Shown: positions 10,711 to 21,063 of the stretch, piece by piece | Numbering within the stretch: position 1 is the stretch's first letter | Layout of the letters: each line of letters opens with the position of its first letter | From: Loripinus fragilis | Taxonomy: Eukaryota; Mollusca; Bivalvia; Lucinida; Lucinidae | Direction: 5' to 3' | Length of the DNA stretch: 64,000 nucleotides | NCBI GenBank assembly: GCA_964019695.1 | Contig: OZ026515.1 | Coordinates: forward strand, 42,647,994 to 42,711,993 | The notes under the pieces: model-generated | The model's input: the letters and a program-made list of their open reading frames with translations, nothing else | Told to the model about the DNA's origin: nothing | Databases searched by the model: none | Made by a program: the position numbers and the translations under genes

Positions 10711-10887
10711 AACTGGTGGAAAAGAAAGTTATAAAGGAGGGATTCTGTCCAATACTTTCCGCTCTAAACTTTGATAGGTCCAAGTGTTACCCAAGAGGAT
10801 GCCATGGTCATGATGGAGGATGTCCGGGAGATGCTAAATGTTGCGAGAATTTCGTGTGTGGCCACAGAACTTGCGCTTCTCCAGTTG
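10711..10887 (+). CDS. Exon D: canonical WAP four-disulfide core
   Basis: Acceptor ATGTTTTCAG and donor GTGAGTGT, phase 1 at both ends; residues 201-258. It encodes GFCP, KCYPRGC, GGCPGDAKCC, FVCG and TCASP. That gives all eight WAP cysteines, including the diagnostic CP..C..D..C..KCC..C..C pattern. WAP domains inhibit serine proteases or act as antimicrobial or matrix modules. Its start Lys-Leu-Val-Glu-Lys-Lys is a charged linker. This is one of the most confident domain calls in the gene. Confidence 0.92.
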
Positions 10888-10897
10888 GTGAGTGTAG

Positions 10898-10955
10898 CAT
10901 CCATTCATTATAATTCCATCCATTCATAATAATTCCATCCATTCATGATAATCCC
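10898..10955 (+). repeat. Short tandem repeat, 20-bp unit
   Basis: About three copies of CATCCATTCATRATAATTCC-type units begin ten bases after the donor at 10888. Confidence 0.7.
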
Positions 10956-10965
10956 ATCTCCAACA

Positions 10966-11456
10966 TATGCGGGCCTCGATGCGTGAAAACACAATTTTGT
11001 TGTATGTGAACAACAAAGGCGTTGATCAGACTGCGCATCGCGCAGTCTGATCAGTGCCTTTGTTATTCATTTTCTAATAATTTATGACTGGGCTTGCTAT
11101 ACACACTCAATTTTGATATTCTAGGTAGTCTCCGTAGCTGAGCAGACTGGTTTGCGTCTCATTTTGTCGGAAACCCTGAAAACAGGTTTTTCCCACCAAG
11201 GCCCATTTTACCACATATTGGCCTGGTTGCGACAAAACCGGTCTTCAGGGCTTCCGACAAGGTGAGGTTCAACCCAGCCTGCTCAGCTACAGAGACTAGC
11301 TAGAAAATTGAAATTTCACCTGTAGCAAGTTTACATATGATACTTTCCAAAAAGTGAATAACAAAGGCGCTGATCAGACTGCGCGGATGCCCAGGCTGGG
11401 TCTGCGCCTTGGTTGTTGGTTGTTAACAAACCACAGGTATTCTCGCGTCGAGGCCC
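10966..11456 (+). repeat. Repeat family N, partial plus longer copy
   Basis: 10966-11075 and 11112-11456 share AACAAAGGCGCTGATCAGAC and TCTCGCGTCGAGGCCCA. The longer copy also holds GTAGCTGAGCAGACTGG and its inverted form CAGCCTGCTCAGCTAC. Other copies lie at 20746, 24365, 32722 and 58898. Confidence 0.65.
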
Positions 11457-11536
11457 ATATGTAGCTTTAGTATTCAGATAGATAGTCCTGATCAAAAATC
11501 ATTAATACATTGTTTGCGATTTCAGCACTATATTTT

Positions 11537-11783
11537 TAACCCTTAATGCCCCAATTGCAACAAAAGTCGTCTGCTTTTCTCGTCTGCTGAAATGTTTAAG
11601 AAGCCTCTATGGCAAACAGTGTGGACCAAGATCAGACTGCTCCTATGGGAGCAGTCTGTTCTGGGTCCACGCAGTTTGCTTCTATACTTAATTCGTCAGT
11701 AATGTTAGGCAATTATTTGCAGCGGAGGGCTTCAGCTGACGACATTTTCAGATGCATTTTTTTCTTGGCGCTTTAAGGGTTAA
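11537..11783 (+). repeat. MITE family A copy
   Basis: Near-complete, with both terminal inverted repeats and central ACTGCTCCTATGGGAGCAGT. Confidence 0.85.
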
Positions 11784-11841
11784 GCATCTCATCAGGTCTT
11801 CAAATAGACTTACATGTATTGCATATGCATAAAGTCACTCG

Positions 11842-12066
11842 TTAACTTTTTCCTTGAAAGCGACAACTTTAGTCGATTGCTGATAGCCATTGCAAACAGT
11901 TTGAACCCAGATCAGGATGGACATATCATCAGTCTGATCTGGATCCTAACAGTTTGATCTTCTGATAATGCTTGTGAAAGAAATTTTTGAAAAGGTTAAT
12001 TTTGCAAAATGCCAGCAGAAGACAACAGAAGCATGAAAAATTACCCAGCATGCAAAGAGTTGAATA
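11842..12066 (-). repeat. MITE family C copy
   Basis: AACTTTTTCCTTG start and ATGCAAAGAGTTGAA end. The interior carries TTTGAACCCAGATCAGGATG and a matching inverted arm. Confidence 0.6.
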
Positions 12067-12116
12067 GAAAATACAAAACCATGTTATATCAAATCCAAGT
12101 TATAATGCTTTTGGTT

Positions 12117-12366
12117 TTAACCCTTAAAGCGCCAAGAAAAAATGCATTTGAAAATGTCTTCTGCTGAAGTCGTATGCTGCAAATAATTGCCTAACATTAC
12201 TGACGAATTAAGTATAGAAGCAAACAATGTGGACCCAGAACAGACTGCTCCTCAAACAAGGAGCAGTCTGATCTGGGTCCACACTGTTTGCCATGGAGGC
12301 TTCTTAAACGTTTCAGCAGACGAGAAAAGCAGACAACTTTTGTTGGGATTGGCGCATTAAGGGTTA
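12117..12366 (-). repeat. MITE family A copy, inverted
   Basis: It begins TTAACCCTTAAAGCGCCAAG and ends GGCGCATTAAGGGTTA. It ends 28 bases before the acceptor at 12395. Confidence 0.85.
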
Positions 12367-12394
12367 CAAGGCCTGTCCTGCATCTATTTTGTAG

Positions 12395-12577
12395 TTAAAC
12401 CAAAGGCAGAAAAGATTTGCGGAATTGGCAAATTCATGGTACCTGGTATGATGTGTAAAGCTGATGACGCAAGCTCTTGTCCATCTAAATCCTCATGTAC
12501 AGAAGTGAAGAAAGGGGACCAGATATTCCACGTTTGTTGTGCAGCAGATGCTGATGAGGCTTCCTTTACTCCAGAGG
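12395..12577 (+). CDS. Exon E: lustrin-like six-cysteine module
   Basis: Acceptor CTATTTTGTAG and donor GTATGTAC, phase 1 at both ends; residues 260-319. The cysteine order is ICGIG, MMC, SSCPSKSSC and HVCC. A C..G....C...CP..xC....CC frame of this kind is seen in lustrin-type or other WAP-related cysteine modules of molluscan matrix proteins. The assignment rests on cysteine spacing only. The tail after CC is acidic (ADADEASFTPE). It could instead be another decayed WAP. Confidence 0.75.
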
Positions 12578-12596
12578 GTATGTACATTTAACTCTA

Positions 12597-13741
12597 CCCA
12601 GCCGCTTAGTGCAGTCGGTAACATATCTGACTGCAGATACATGTCTGACTGCATTTCTAGGGGTTGCGATTTTGATCCCAGCCTGGTCCCATACTTTAGT
12701 GGAGATTGATCTTGAAATAATTGTCTATGGCCATTCTCCTCCCTTCTGCTGATTCAATCATTTAAGAGAGGTTGTTGTCAATGACATTCGAACATATTTG
12801 CACAAAGTACTGGTTAACTGCTTAGTCAAGCTTTTCCAGGAAAAAAGTGGTTAGGTGAACTGATCGTACCAACATGACCATAGCTTAGCGATAACAATGC
12901 TCCTATCTGTCACAGTGCAAACTCAATAATTTTTTAATTCATATTTCTCCGCTAAATATGCCTCGATTTTTACAAAGGTCTTTAATTTTTGAATAAATAA
13001 TACATTAATGTTGTCAATTCAAGTGTTAGTTGACTTTGGTAAAGTCAAATATGTAAGAAATATTTCTTCTTTTGCATCGGCGGACATTTTGATACGCCGA
13101 CATTGATCTTCGGCTGACCTTGCAAGGGTGCACTAATTTAAATATTCATTATAAATCATCCAATGAAACAACTGCAAAGATTTTTTTGCAATCACAGAGG
13201 ATAAATATAGAAATGAGATCATGCAAAAATTTCGGGTATTTACGGCAGTTCATAAGGTCAGAATCTTGCTCAAAGATTGGCCAACTTTGAGATCGTTTTT
13301 CTCCGGAAATTTAATAGAGCACTGAAAGTTACTAGTACCAGGCTTTTCTCAAGGGCTTCCCCAACAAGATAAACTAAAATTTAGAATCCTAGACCTTAGG
13401 GCATCTGTGCGCAAACAGTATTTATAGCAGTACTATCACTAGGATAGTGCATGTAAACTATACGGCAAAGCGTCAAAACCGTTGGAATGTGTATTGGACA
13501 ATACACAATTGCGGTTTATCAGCTGATCGATTTTTGACAGAAAAAATATACCAATGGAAAATGTTTGAACTAGTGTAGCTTTTTTATTTCTTGATGGATT
13601 TTCATAATTTAAACACCATTTTCTTTTTCATGTATTCTACTTTTAGCCCGTGTTTTCAGATTTGAAAAATTTTAATTAATACTATAATCCATTGTTATCG
13701 TTACATAGCTGTTGACTGGGAAGTTAAGCATCAAACCAAAC
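12597..13741 (+). mobile_element. SINE family 1 split by a DNA element
   Basis: The SINE head and body run about 12597-12885, and the tail (ATAGCTGTTGACTGGGAAG..AAACCAAAC) resumes at 13704. The interruption is the element at 12886-13703. Confidence 0.8.
12886..13703. mobile_element. 818-bp non-autonomous DNA transposon inserted in a SINE
   Basis: Ends TAGCGATAACAATG and CATTGTTATCGTTA are 14-bp inverted repeats with one mismatch. The flanks CATAGCT (12879-12885 and 13704-13710) are a 7-bp, possibly 8-bp, target duplication that restores the SINE. No coding capacity was seen. TSD length suggests a hAT-like relative, not proved. Confidence 0.75.
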
Positions 13742-13754
13742 AAATGGACATTTA

Positions 13755-13995
13755 ACTCCTGGCCTACAAGTGTAGTCTGCTGATATTCTTTGCAAACAAT
13801 TTGGACCCAGATCATGCCCAATAAAATGGGTTGTTATTTGGAGACTCAACACCAGAGGTCTCACTGTATTGTGTCCTTGAGCAAGACCTGTTATCCACTG
13901 CTTATAGCTATCAGTACTGGTTCAACCCAATTTTCAGCACATGACTGAATAATTGTTGACTGGGGCGTATTCCTCAAAAAAAGCAAACAAACTAT
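13755..13995 (+). repeat. Family C fragment followed by SINE family 2 fragment
   Basis: 13755-13830 holds TTTGCAAACAATTTGGACCC. From about 13870, TGTGTCCTTGAGCAAGACC and TTGTTGACTGGGGCGTA match SINE 2. Confidence 0.5.
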
Positions 13996-14169
13996 AGCAC
14001 AAAGTTTTGTTTGAAATGAAGTAAGCATATATGCACATTGTCATTTTAATGGCATTAACCAAGTGGGATGTTTGTCACCTGAGACTATATACTGGCTGCG
14101 AATATGTCCTCAGAATATTTCCAGCCATTAAGTCCACAACATGGTAGATATATAGGGATCATGTCTTTG

Positions 14170-14401
14170 TACTGTCCTGCCCGCCAAGAGTGACAGTGAC
14201 ATCATGTTGTGCTTACCAAGTTATCAGGGACTTATAATCAATAGATCACTTGTGTATTAATCCTATCCAGAGGATAGGATTAATACAAAGGTGATCTATC
14301 GATTCGAGTCCGCGCCAGTGGATTGAAGAATTTAGTGTTTTACTTCGCAACTGTAAACAAAATAGTATGTCACTGTCACTCTTGGTTGGCACGACAGTAG
14401 G
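14170..14401. repeat. Foldback element
   Basis: GTACTGTCCTGCCCGCCAAG at the left returns inverted as TTGGTTGGCACGACAGTA. The middle has a second hairpin, TTAATCCTATCC..GGATAGGATTAA. The interval 14402-14568 shows nothing recognisable. Confidence 0.6.
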
Positions 14402-14568
14402 CATTAGCAGCTTCACACATTTGGTTCCTAACTAATAACATTTAAGGAGATGCATTAATTTCATTCAAAGTTTGCAGAAAGTTATAGCATTGTGAATATA
14501 GGTCGAGTCTGATTTTCGAGATTATTGGCAATATTTTGGCTGATTTATGATCCTTTTTCAACTGAGGT

Positions 14569-14819
14569 TTTAACCCTTAATGCGCCAATCGCAACAAAAG
14601 TCGTCTGCTTTTTACGTCTGCTAAAATGTTTTAAGAAGCCTCTATGGCAAACAGTGTGGACCCAGATCAGACTGCTCCTATAGGAGCACTCTGTTCTGGA
14701 TCCATGCTGTTTGCTTCTATACTTAATTCCTCAGTAATGTAAGGCAATTATTTGCAGCAGACGACTTCAACAGACGACATTTTCAGATGCATTTTTTTTC
14801 TTGGCGCTTTAAGGGTTAA
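14569..14819 (+). repeat. MITE family A copy
   Basis: TTAACCCTTAATGCGCCAAT start, GGCGCTTTAAGGGTTAA end. It ends 50 bases upstream of the acceptor at 14869. Confidence 0.85.
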
Positions 14820-14868
14820 TGGGTGAGGCATCCAATCCTTGGAATTCTATATTTTCATTTACTTGCAG

Positions 14869-15225
14869 TAATTTTCAAGACAAAGTTGTGCAAGGAACTA
14901 AGCATGCTTGGAGTAACCTGTGGTAACGATGGTATCTGCAACCCCTCCCTGAAAGACTCCAAGATCTGTGACTGTACCCAAGGCCATTACGGACCACTCT
15001 GTATGGATAATGCTCCAGTAGTAAAACAATGCTTAAGAGAGAAGGCCGTCATGATGGTACTATCCGAGAAGCTAAAGGGCTTGAAGGAGGCGATGCGTCC
15101 TGATGATATTGAGAAGTATGAGGATGAAGATGCTGATGACAAGGCCAACGGTGGGAATATGGGAAATATGAACAACAACAATGCTAATGGTGGAAATATG
15201 GGAAATATGAACAACGAGAATAATG
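14869..15225 (+). CDS. Exon F: EGF domain, start of first TY1 domain, Asn/Gly/Met repeats
   Basis: Acceptor ACTTGCAG and donor GTATGTCT, phase 1 at both ends; residues 321-438, the longest exon. LCKELSML, TCGNDGICNP, KICDCTQGHYGPLC is an EGF-like domain with six cysteines and the C.C..G.YG..C end. Then KQCLREKAVMMVLSEKL resembles the first Cys-helix of a thyroglobulin type-1 domain. An acidic stretch follows, and two tandem units containing GGNMGNMNN (15147-15224, 39-nt period) end the exon. The remaining TY1 cysteines come two exons later, so the repeats are inside the domain. Confidence 0.88.
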
Positions 15226-15246
15226 GTATGTCTAATAACAGTATTA

Positions 15247-15520
15247 TCAACCCTTAAAATGACAATCACAACAAAATCATCTTCTTTTGTAGTCTGCTGA
15301 AATGTCTTCAAAGGCTTTTCAACAAACAGTGAAGACCCAGATCAGACTGCTCCTGTAGGAGCAGTCTGATCTGAGTCCAAACTGTTTGCCAAGCAGTCTG
15401 ATCTGAATCCACGCTGTTTGCCTCTACACTTTCATTAATCAGTAATAGCAAATATGCAGCATATGACTTCAGCAGACAACATCTTCAGGTGTATGTTTTG
15501 CAGGCGCTTTAAGGGTTAAT
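15247..15520 (+). repeat. MITE family A-like copy with duplicated core
   Basis: It has CAACCCTTAAAATGACAATC start and GGCGCTTTAAGGGTTAA end. The central AGCAGTCTGATCTG arm is present twice. It starts about 21 bases after the donor. Confidence 0.7.
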
Positions 15521-15618
15521 GTTCATTTGGGGAGATTTATCATGGGATGTAGGGTTGAAAATTTAGTATTACAGGGAGTGGTGAGCAAAATTCCCACTGT
15601 GTATCTCACGATACACAG

Positions 15619-15745
15619 TAAATGTTCTAAACATTTTTTTCTTTCTGTTCTCAAATTAAATATTGGTCATCAGGGATGGAACTCATAAAATTCTATTCGG
15701 AAAAGCAAACAGGCAAGACCCTGCTGACAAGCATTTGGCACAAAG
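15619..15745 (+). repeat. MITE family E fragment
   Basis: It keeps CAGTAAATGTTCTAAA and AGCAAACAGGCAAGACCCTG but lacks the right half. 15750-16020 is otherwise unassigned. Confidence 0.55.
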
Positions 15746-16026
15746 TATCAGGCCCTATATATTAAGTTGCTAAAATAGCAGCAAATTTTGAGGGCTTCAT
15801 GGAAGATTAGTTGTACTGCTAAATGTTGTCACCCTCTTTAAATAAAGACTTAACTTACTTACTAAAATGTTGTCTGCTGCAAGTCATAGGTGGTGCTTTA
15901 AAGGCTAATGGACTCAGAGAGGCAAAACTCTATCCGTAGTAGAGGTATAAATAAAAAAAGGTGTGTGTTTTGGTGTGGTGGCTAAAATGCATGAATGTAT
16001 GGAAGGCATCGGTACAATACAAAATA

Positions 16027-16236
16027 CGGTAAATGTTTTAAATTTCAAATTTCAAACACTTTTTTTCTGTTTAAATAAAATGTTGGTTACCAGGGCTGAA
16101 AGTCCCAAAATGCTTGTCTGAATAGCAAACAGGGAAGACCCTGGTCAGACTGCTTCTTCAGAAGCAGTCTGATCTGGGTCTGTCCTGTTTGTCTATGCTT
16201 GTGTGGCAGGCAACTAGTGCTCAAAATTTTAAAACC
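16027..16236 (+). repeat. MITE family E copy
   Basis: It runs from CGGTAAATGTTTTAAATTTC to CAACTAGTGCTCAAAATTTT, with central GACTGCTTCTTCAGAAGCAG. Confidence 0.75.
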
Positions 16237-16462
16237 AATTTTATATTTTATTCATGCCTCTATCAGGAGCATAGCAATGATTTTCATATTGGTGTGACAT
16301 TAATTTTGCTTCAACATTTTTCAAGCATTGGTGGAATAAATGCGAGTGCTGAAATTGAAAGGCAAATTTATATTTGTGCAGCCAAAATATTTATGCTGCA
16401 TGTCTCATCTTAGGCTGTGCCCTTGTCTAAGAAACAAAATCTGCTTTCAGTTCTGATATTTG

Positions 16463-16775
16463 CCGGGCTTTGTAGTGCAATCAGAAGCGAGTCTGATTGA
16501 TGATCCAGAGGTCATAAGTTCGATCCCAGCCCCACCCCATACTTTCGTGTTGTGAGATTGATCATGAAATATTTTCTGTGGTCATTCTCCTTCCACTGAT
16601 TCATAAAGAGCTGTTGTCAGTTACAAGAGAAAGTATATGCACTGAGTACTGGTTAACCACTAAGTCTGAGCTTAGTCTTTTGCCCAGGAAAAAAAGTGTG
16701 GCTAGGTTAACTGACCATCTCGACATGACCATAGCTGTTGACTGGGACATTAAACCACAAACCAAACACAAACAA
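16463..16775 (+). mobile_element. SINE family 1 copy, diverged head
   Basis: CCGGGCTTTGTAGTGCAATC, AAGTTCGATCCCAGCC, GATTGATCATGAAAT and ACCATAGCTGTTGACTGG occur in the SINE 1 order. Confidence 0.75.
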
Positions 16776-16804
16776 ATATGTTAAATTTCTCTACCATTGA
16801 AGGG

Positions 16805-17376
16805 GGACGGACAAAAGCCCACTGGGAAAAAGCCCACTAGGACAAAGCCCCACTACTAAATTTGGTAGGGTGGACAAAAGCCCACTTCTTAAAAATATAG
16901 GTTAAAAACTGTTATAAAACTGTTAACCCTGATCAGACTGGTCATTCAGGATAATGTCATTTGGGTTTTAACTAACAATTTTATTTCTTGAGTTCATGAT
17001 GTGATAAACAATTTAATTTGTGTCAATTTTAATTACAGTTTGGGTCAAACAATCTATTTAATTGGGAAAATGACCTTTGATCTGGTAGTAACAATAAGCA
17101 TGCAATTTTATGAGAGGAACCAAACAAGAATAGATGTTTAAATTTAAGATTTGAGAAGAGAGATTCTTCATCTGTCTGTCTGTCCATTTGTCAGTTCAAC
17201 CCTATCCCTGTCATATTTATATAAGTGGGGTTTTGTCCTAGTGGGGTTTTGTCCCAGTGGGGTTTTGTCCCAGTGGGGTTTTGTCCTAGTGGGGTTTTGT
17301 CCAATGGGCTTTTGTCCTAGTGGGCTTTTGTCCTAGTGGACTTTTGTCCTAGTGAGGTTTTGTCCTAGTGGGCTTA
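16805..17376. repeat. Inverted pair of 16-bp tandem arrays
   Basis: 17226-17376 has about nine copies of GTGGGGTTTTGTCCTA-like units. At 16807-16885 the reverse complement appears as GGACAAAAGCCCACT and relatives. The intervening 340 bases are AT-rich with no gene. Confidence 0.75.
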
Positions 17377-17708
17377 GGACAATGCAAGTTAGAATAAATC
17401 TGACGTTGAAGCGAACAATTTCAGCAGATGACATTAGCCACAGGTCATTGACATTATGTTACAGCTGTAATAAATGCCAATTTAATACCTACGATATACT
17501 TCTAGTCAACTTCGTTGACTAGAACAGGAAATCGGGTAAATACGAGTAGTTTGGGATTTTTACGGTTTATACAGGGAGAGTCAAAGGCCTGTGCATTAGC
17601 AGACATTTTGGCTGGCTGTTAAGTAGTTAACATCTACATGAAACCCCCATAAATCAAATTCTGATACTACATGTATAACTTAGTGGCATTAAAGTGTGGC
17701 TACCCTTT

Positions 17709-17970
17709 TCATGCATGGATCCAGAATGTTTTTGTCAGAGGTGGTCCAACTCTGACACTGTTGTTTTTTTTTATGAGGTGTAAGAGGATCCTAATAGCAC
17801 TAAAAGCGTGCCATCGCTGGCAGGCCGATGATGGCCCAACATTGAATGCTGGCTTGGTAGTTTTGTGATTTTTCAGGGGATCCGGACCAGTATTGCTTGG
17901 AAACCCTATATTTTTGTGATTTTTCAGGGGGTGGGGGTCCGGACCCACTGTCCCCTCCTCTTGATCCGTG
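17709..17970. repeat. MITE-like element with GGATCC-type ends
   Basis: GCATGGATCCAG at the left and CTTGATCCGTGCATGC at the right form inverted ends. The interior repeats TTTTGTGATTTTTCAGGGG twice. Confidence 0.5.
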
Positions 17971-18023
17971 CATGCTTTTTGCGATGAGTAAATTTATCTC
18001 ATTGGCTGGCCCAATTTTTCCAG

Positions 18024-18232
18024 GTATGAATAAGGATAATAAAGATGAAAAGAGTCATGATATGGATTGGGCCAAAGACATGGATGGGGACATGGACGAT
18101 GATTGGGACATGAGCAAAGATTGGGACATGGGCAAAGATTGGGACATGGACAGTGATTGGGACATGGATGATGAAATGAAAGAGTTTATGAGAGAGGATA
18201 CACCTGGAATGGGATTGGCTAAGCTTCTTCTG
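18024..18232 (+). CDS. Exon G: Asp/Trp/Met-rich insert within the first TY1 domain
   Basis: Acceptor TTTTTCCAG and donor GTAAGTTT; phase 1 in, phase 0 out; residues 440-508. The peptide has no cysteine. After a Lys/Asp start come four six-residue units with DWDM (18101-18172, 18-nt period), then DDEMKEFMREDTPGMG. The exon continues the Asn/Gly/Met repeats of the previous exon and separates TY1 Cys1 from Cys2-6. The high Asp content suggests a flexible acidic, possibly cation-binding loop; that role is inference. Confidence 0.85.
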
Positions 18233-18255
18233 GTAAGTTTTGAACGTCAACATTT

Positions 18256-18504
18256 TAAACCCTTACTGTGCCAATCGCAACAAACGTCGTCTGCTTTTCT
18301 CGTCTGCTGAAATGTTTAAGAAGGCTCTATGGCAAACAGTGTGGACCCAGATCAGACTGCTCCTATAGGAGCAGTCTGTTCTGGGTCCACACTGTTTGCT
18401 TCTATACTTAATTCGCCAGTAATGATATACAATTATTTGCAGCAGACGACTTCAGCAGACGACATGTTCAGATGCATTTTTTTCTTAGCGCTTTAAGGGT
18501 TAAT
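18256..18504 (+). repeat. MITE family A copy
   Basis: TTAAACCCTTACTGTGCCAA start, GCGCTTTAAGGGTTAA end; begins about 22 bases after the donor. 18505-18878 is AT-rich with nothing recognised. Confidence 0.85.
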
Positions 18505-18878
18505 TATTTTGGTCTTAAAAAATGATAGAAATGATATCACAACCTTAGCTTTACAGATGCAGAAGTGATGTGAGCATATCCAAACAAGGCTGCAGGGAAT
18601 AGTAAATCACTTTCATGGATAAAATCATGTTTTGCTGATAAAATAATCAGTTTGTGCAATTTTACAGATAGAATAATATGTAATTAGTTAAATGACTATG
18701 ATAATTTGTACATTTACTTGTTTTATTCTGTTAAATACCATTTCTAAGACCAATATCAAATAATATTCAAAAGAGCTGCAATGGAAAATAATAGTTGACA
18801 AAATCAAAATTTGGTGTCCTTGTTGCTAAAGTGTTTAGGTTTTGTGTACAAGTCATAGATTAAAAAGAGAGTGAACTT

Positions 18879-19080
18879 TAAACTCTTAGCCTACTAGTGT
18901 CATCTGCTGATAACTTTTGCAATCAGTTTGGAACCAGATCAGGCCCAACAACATGTCTTTCATGAACACTACCAGAGTGTCAAAGGGTTGAATCCAGAAC
19001 GGGACCGACGTTCTGTCAATCCTGATGTGGGTTCAAACTGTTTACAATGGTTATCAACACTAGCAAGGAAAGAGTTAACA
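18879..19080 (+). repeat. MITE family C copy
   Basis: It runs from AACTCTTAGC to GCAAGGAAAGAGTTAA, with AGATCAGGCCCAAC and a duplicated centre. Confidence 0.65.
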
Positions 19081-19085
19081 TAAAA

Positions 19086-19324
19086 TGAGCCGAGACATGT
19101 GATTCCCAACAATGTGGCATTTTGACAAGTGTAGACTCAGACAAGCCTGTGCAGCCTCCTTTTAAGCTGAGAAACTCCAAATGATGTTCATTCAGAAGCT
19201 CAACACTCATTGAATATTCAAGCAACTAGCAAAGGCTCTGATCAGACTGCACATATGCGCAGGCTGATCTGAGGCTTTGCTGGTTGCACATACCACATTG
19301 ATGGAAATCACATGTCATGGCTCA
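19086..19324 (+). repeat. MITE family D copy
   Basis: TGAGCCGAGACATGTGATTT and a terminal CATGTCATGGCTCA frame the element. It ends 22 bases upstream of the acceptor at 19347. Confidence 0.85.
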
Positions 19325-19346
19325 AATTATGTCTGATATATTCCAG

Positions 19347-19542
19347 GAAAAAGGTGTACGTTATCTCATACATGATGTCCATTGTGACGAGAACGGTGAT
19401 TTCCAACAAGCGCAGTGTGCAGTTATGCTGAATTCCGGTCGAGAAGGCTGTTTCTGCATTGACAGAGAAAACTGGATGAGCCACGTGCCAGGACCGATGG
19501 CACACACACGAGAAGAACTGGACTGCTCCATGATTAACTCAG
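19347..19542 (+). CDS. Exon H: thyroglobulin type-1 domain, main part
   Basis: Acceptor ATATTCCAG and donor GTAGAGGA; phase 0 in, phase 1 out; residues 509-573. HDVHCDENGDFQQAQC, GCFCIDRENW and ELDC match the TY1 frame of C(D/x)xxG.F..xQC, C.CVD and a final Cys. With the Cys-helix two exons earlier it completes a six-cysteine TY1. TY1 domains commonly inhibit cysteine or aspartic proteases. CFCID replaces the usual CWCV. The acceptor lies just downstream of a MITE. Confidence 0.9.
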
Positions 19543-19555
19543 GTAGAGGACCTTA

Positions 19556-19808
19556 TCAGGGGGTTAAATATTTCTTTCATGAATATTCATTCTTAGCTCC
19601 ACCCACTATGAATAATTATATACATCAACTTTTATATTGGTACATAGAACAATGAAATTGATTGTCAGGTCCATTAGCGTAGGATCATATTTCTATATGA
19701 AGTAAACAGAAAAGACCCTGATCAGGCAGCTCTAACAAGAGCTGCCTGATCTGGGTCTTCTGTGCTTGCCAACAGGTTAAAAGTTGCCTATACAAGGTAA
19801 AGGGTTAA
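19556..19808 (+). repeat. MITE family T copy
   Basis: GGGTTAAATATTTCTTTCATG start and TACAAGGTAAAGGGTTAA end, with central GATCAGGCAGCTCT..AGAGCTGCCTGATC. It is the uninterrupted counterpart of 32137-32714. Confidence 0.65.
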
Positions 19809-19841
19809 AGGGACGAAAAGGCCAATAGAATATGTCCAATA

Positions 19842-20155
19842 CCGGGCTGCGTAGTGCAGTTGCTAACGTGTCTGGCAACAGATGCGAGTCTGACTGCAGA
19901 TCCAGGGGTCGCAAGTTCGATCCCGGGCCGGTCCCATACTTTCATGGAGATTGATCATGAAATAATTTCTACGGTCATTCATCTCCCTTCTGCTGAATCA
20001 TTCAAGAAGGGTTGTTGTCAGTTACAAGTGAAAGTATGTGCACGCAGTACTGATTAACTGCTTGTTCAAGCTTGCCCAGGGGAAAGTGTGGTTAGGTGAA
20101 CTGACCGTTCCGCCATGACCATAGCTGTTGACTTGGTACATAAAGCAACACACAC
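19842..20155 (+). mobile_element. SINE family 1 copy
   Basis: Full tRNA-like head (GGGCTGCGTAGTGCAGTTGC, GCAAGTTCGATCCCGGG), core and ACACACAAAA tail. Confidence 0.85.
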
Positions 20156-20406
20156 AAAAAAGGGATATGTCCAGGAAACTGTGACCATGTTTTACATTAT
20201 GATCAAGGCACCGGTTAGGTCAAATAAAATAGTGTCTTAGTTTATTATAACCTGTCAGAATAAAAAAAGGTAGCCCATCTAATTTAACTGATTAGGAATC
20301 AGGTATTGCAAAGTCAGAAAAATATTATGGAATTTTGTTTTAATGGTGTTTGATGCTCTTATAGAAAAAATATGAGCACTTTACCTTTCCAAAAACCACG
20401 GCTACT

Positions 20407-20642
20407 TCAACTCTGTTTACTAGTGTCGTCTGCTGATAACCTTTGCAAATAGTTTGGACCTAAATTAGACCCAACGAAATGTCGATTCTGATCTGGATCC
20501 AAACTGTTTGGCACTCTGATGGTATTTCTGAATGGCACTCTGATGGAATTTGTGATAGAATTTTTTGAAAAAGATGGATTTTGAGAAAAACCTGCAGTTC
20601 TGAAAAACACATGAAAATTACTCAGCATGCAAAGAGTTAAAT
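20407..20642 (-). repeat. MITE family C copy
   Basis: AACTCTGTTTACTAGTGTCG start and CATGCAAAGAGTTAAA end. A duplicated CACTCTGATGG segment lies in the middle. Confidence 0.65.
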
Positions 20643-20745
20643 CCTCTAACTGTAAGGTAAACCTCAGATTAATTGTGGGAGATTGAACACATGCAATTTT
20701 GTTCATAGGACTATGTCACATGCGAGTCATTGCATTGGTTAGTTT

Positions 20746-20985
20746 TACATTAGGGCCTGGTCGCGAGAAAACCTGTCTTCGGGGTTTCCGCCAAATCGAG
20801 TTTCAAACCAGTCCCCTCAGCTACAGAGGCTAGCTAGAAAATTGAAATTACACCTGTAGCAAGTTAACATATGCTAATTTCCAAAAAGTGATCAACAAAG
20901 GCGCTGATCAGACTGCATGGATGTGCAGGCTTGTCTGCGCCTGTGTTGTTCGCAAACCCCCGAAGACAGGTTTTCTCGCGTTGAG
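20746..20985 (+). repeat. Repeat family N copy
   Basis: GGGCCTGGTCGCGAGAAAAC to TCTCGCGTTGAGGCCCA are inverted ends. The interior AACAAAGGCGCTGATCAGAC is as in 11112-11456. Confidence 0.7.
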
Positions 20986-21063
20986 GCCCATTATCAGGTG
21001 ACTTTTGAGTGACATTCTGGGCGTGGTTGAGAAAGTTCTATTATTATTTATTTCTTTTGACAG

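Noticed and set aside
14823..14868. Start codon upstream of the EGF exon giving an independent 144-residue protein
   Set aside because: The frame passes through a good acceptor (ACTTGCAG) at 14868, and the phase fits the exon chain; the ATG is intronic.
19317..19346. Start codon MAQIMSDIFQ for the TY1 exon
   Set aside because: The ATG lies in the end of a family D MITE and before a clear acceptor; phase 0 with exon G explains the frame better.
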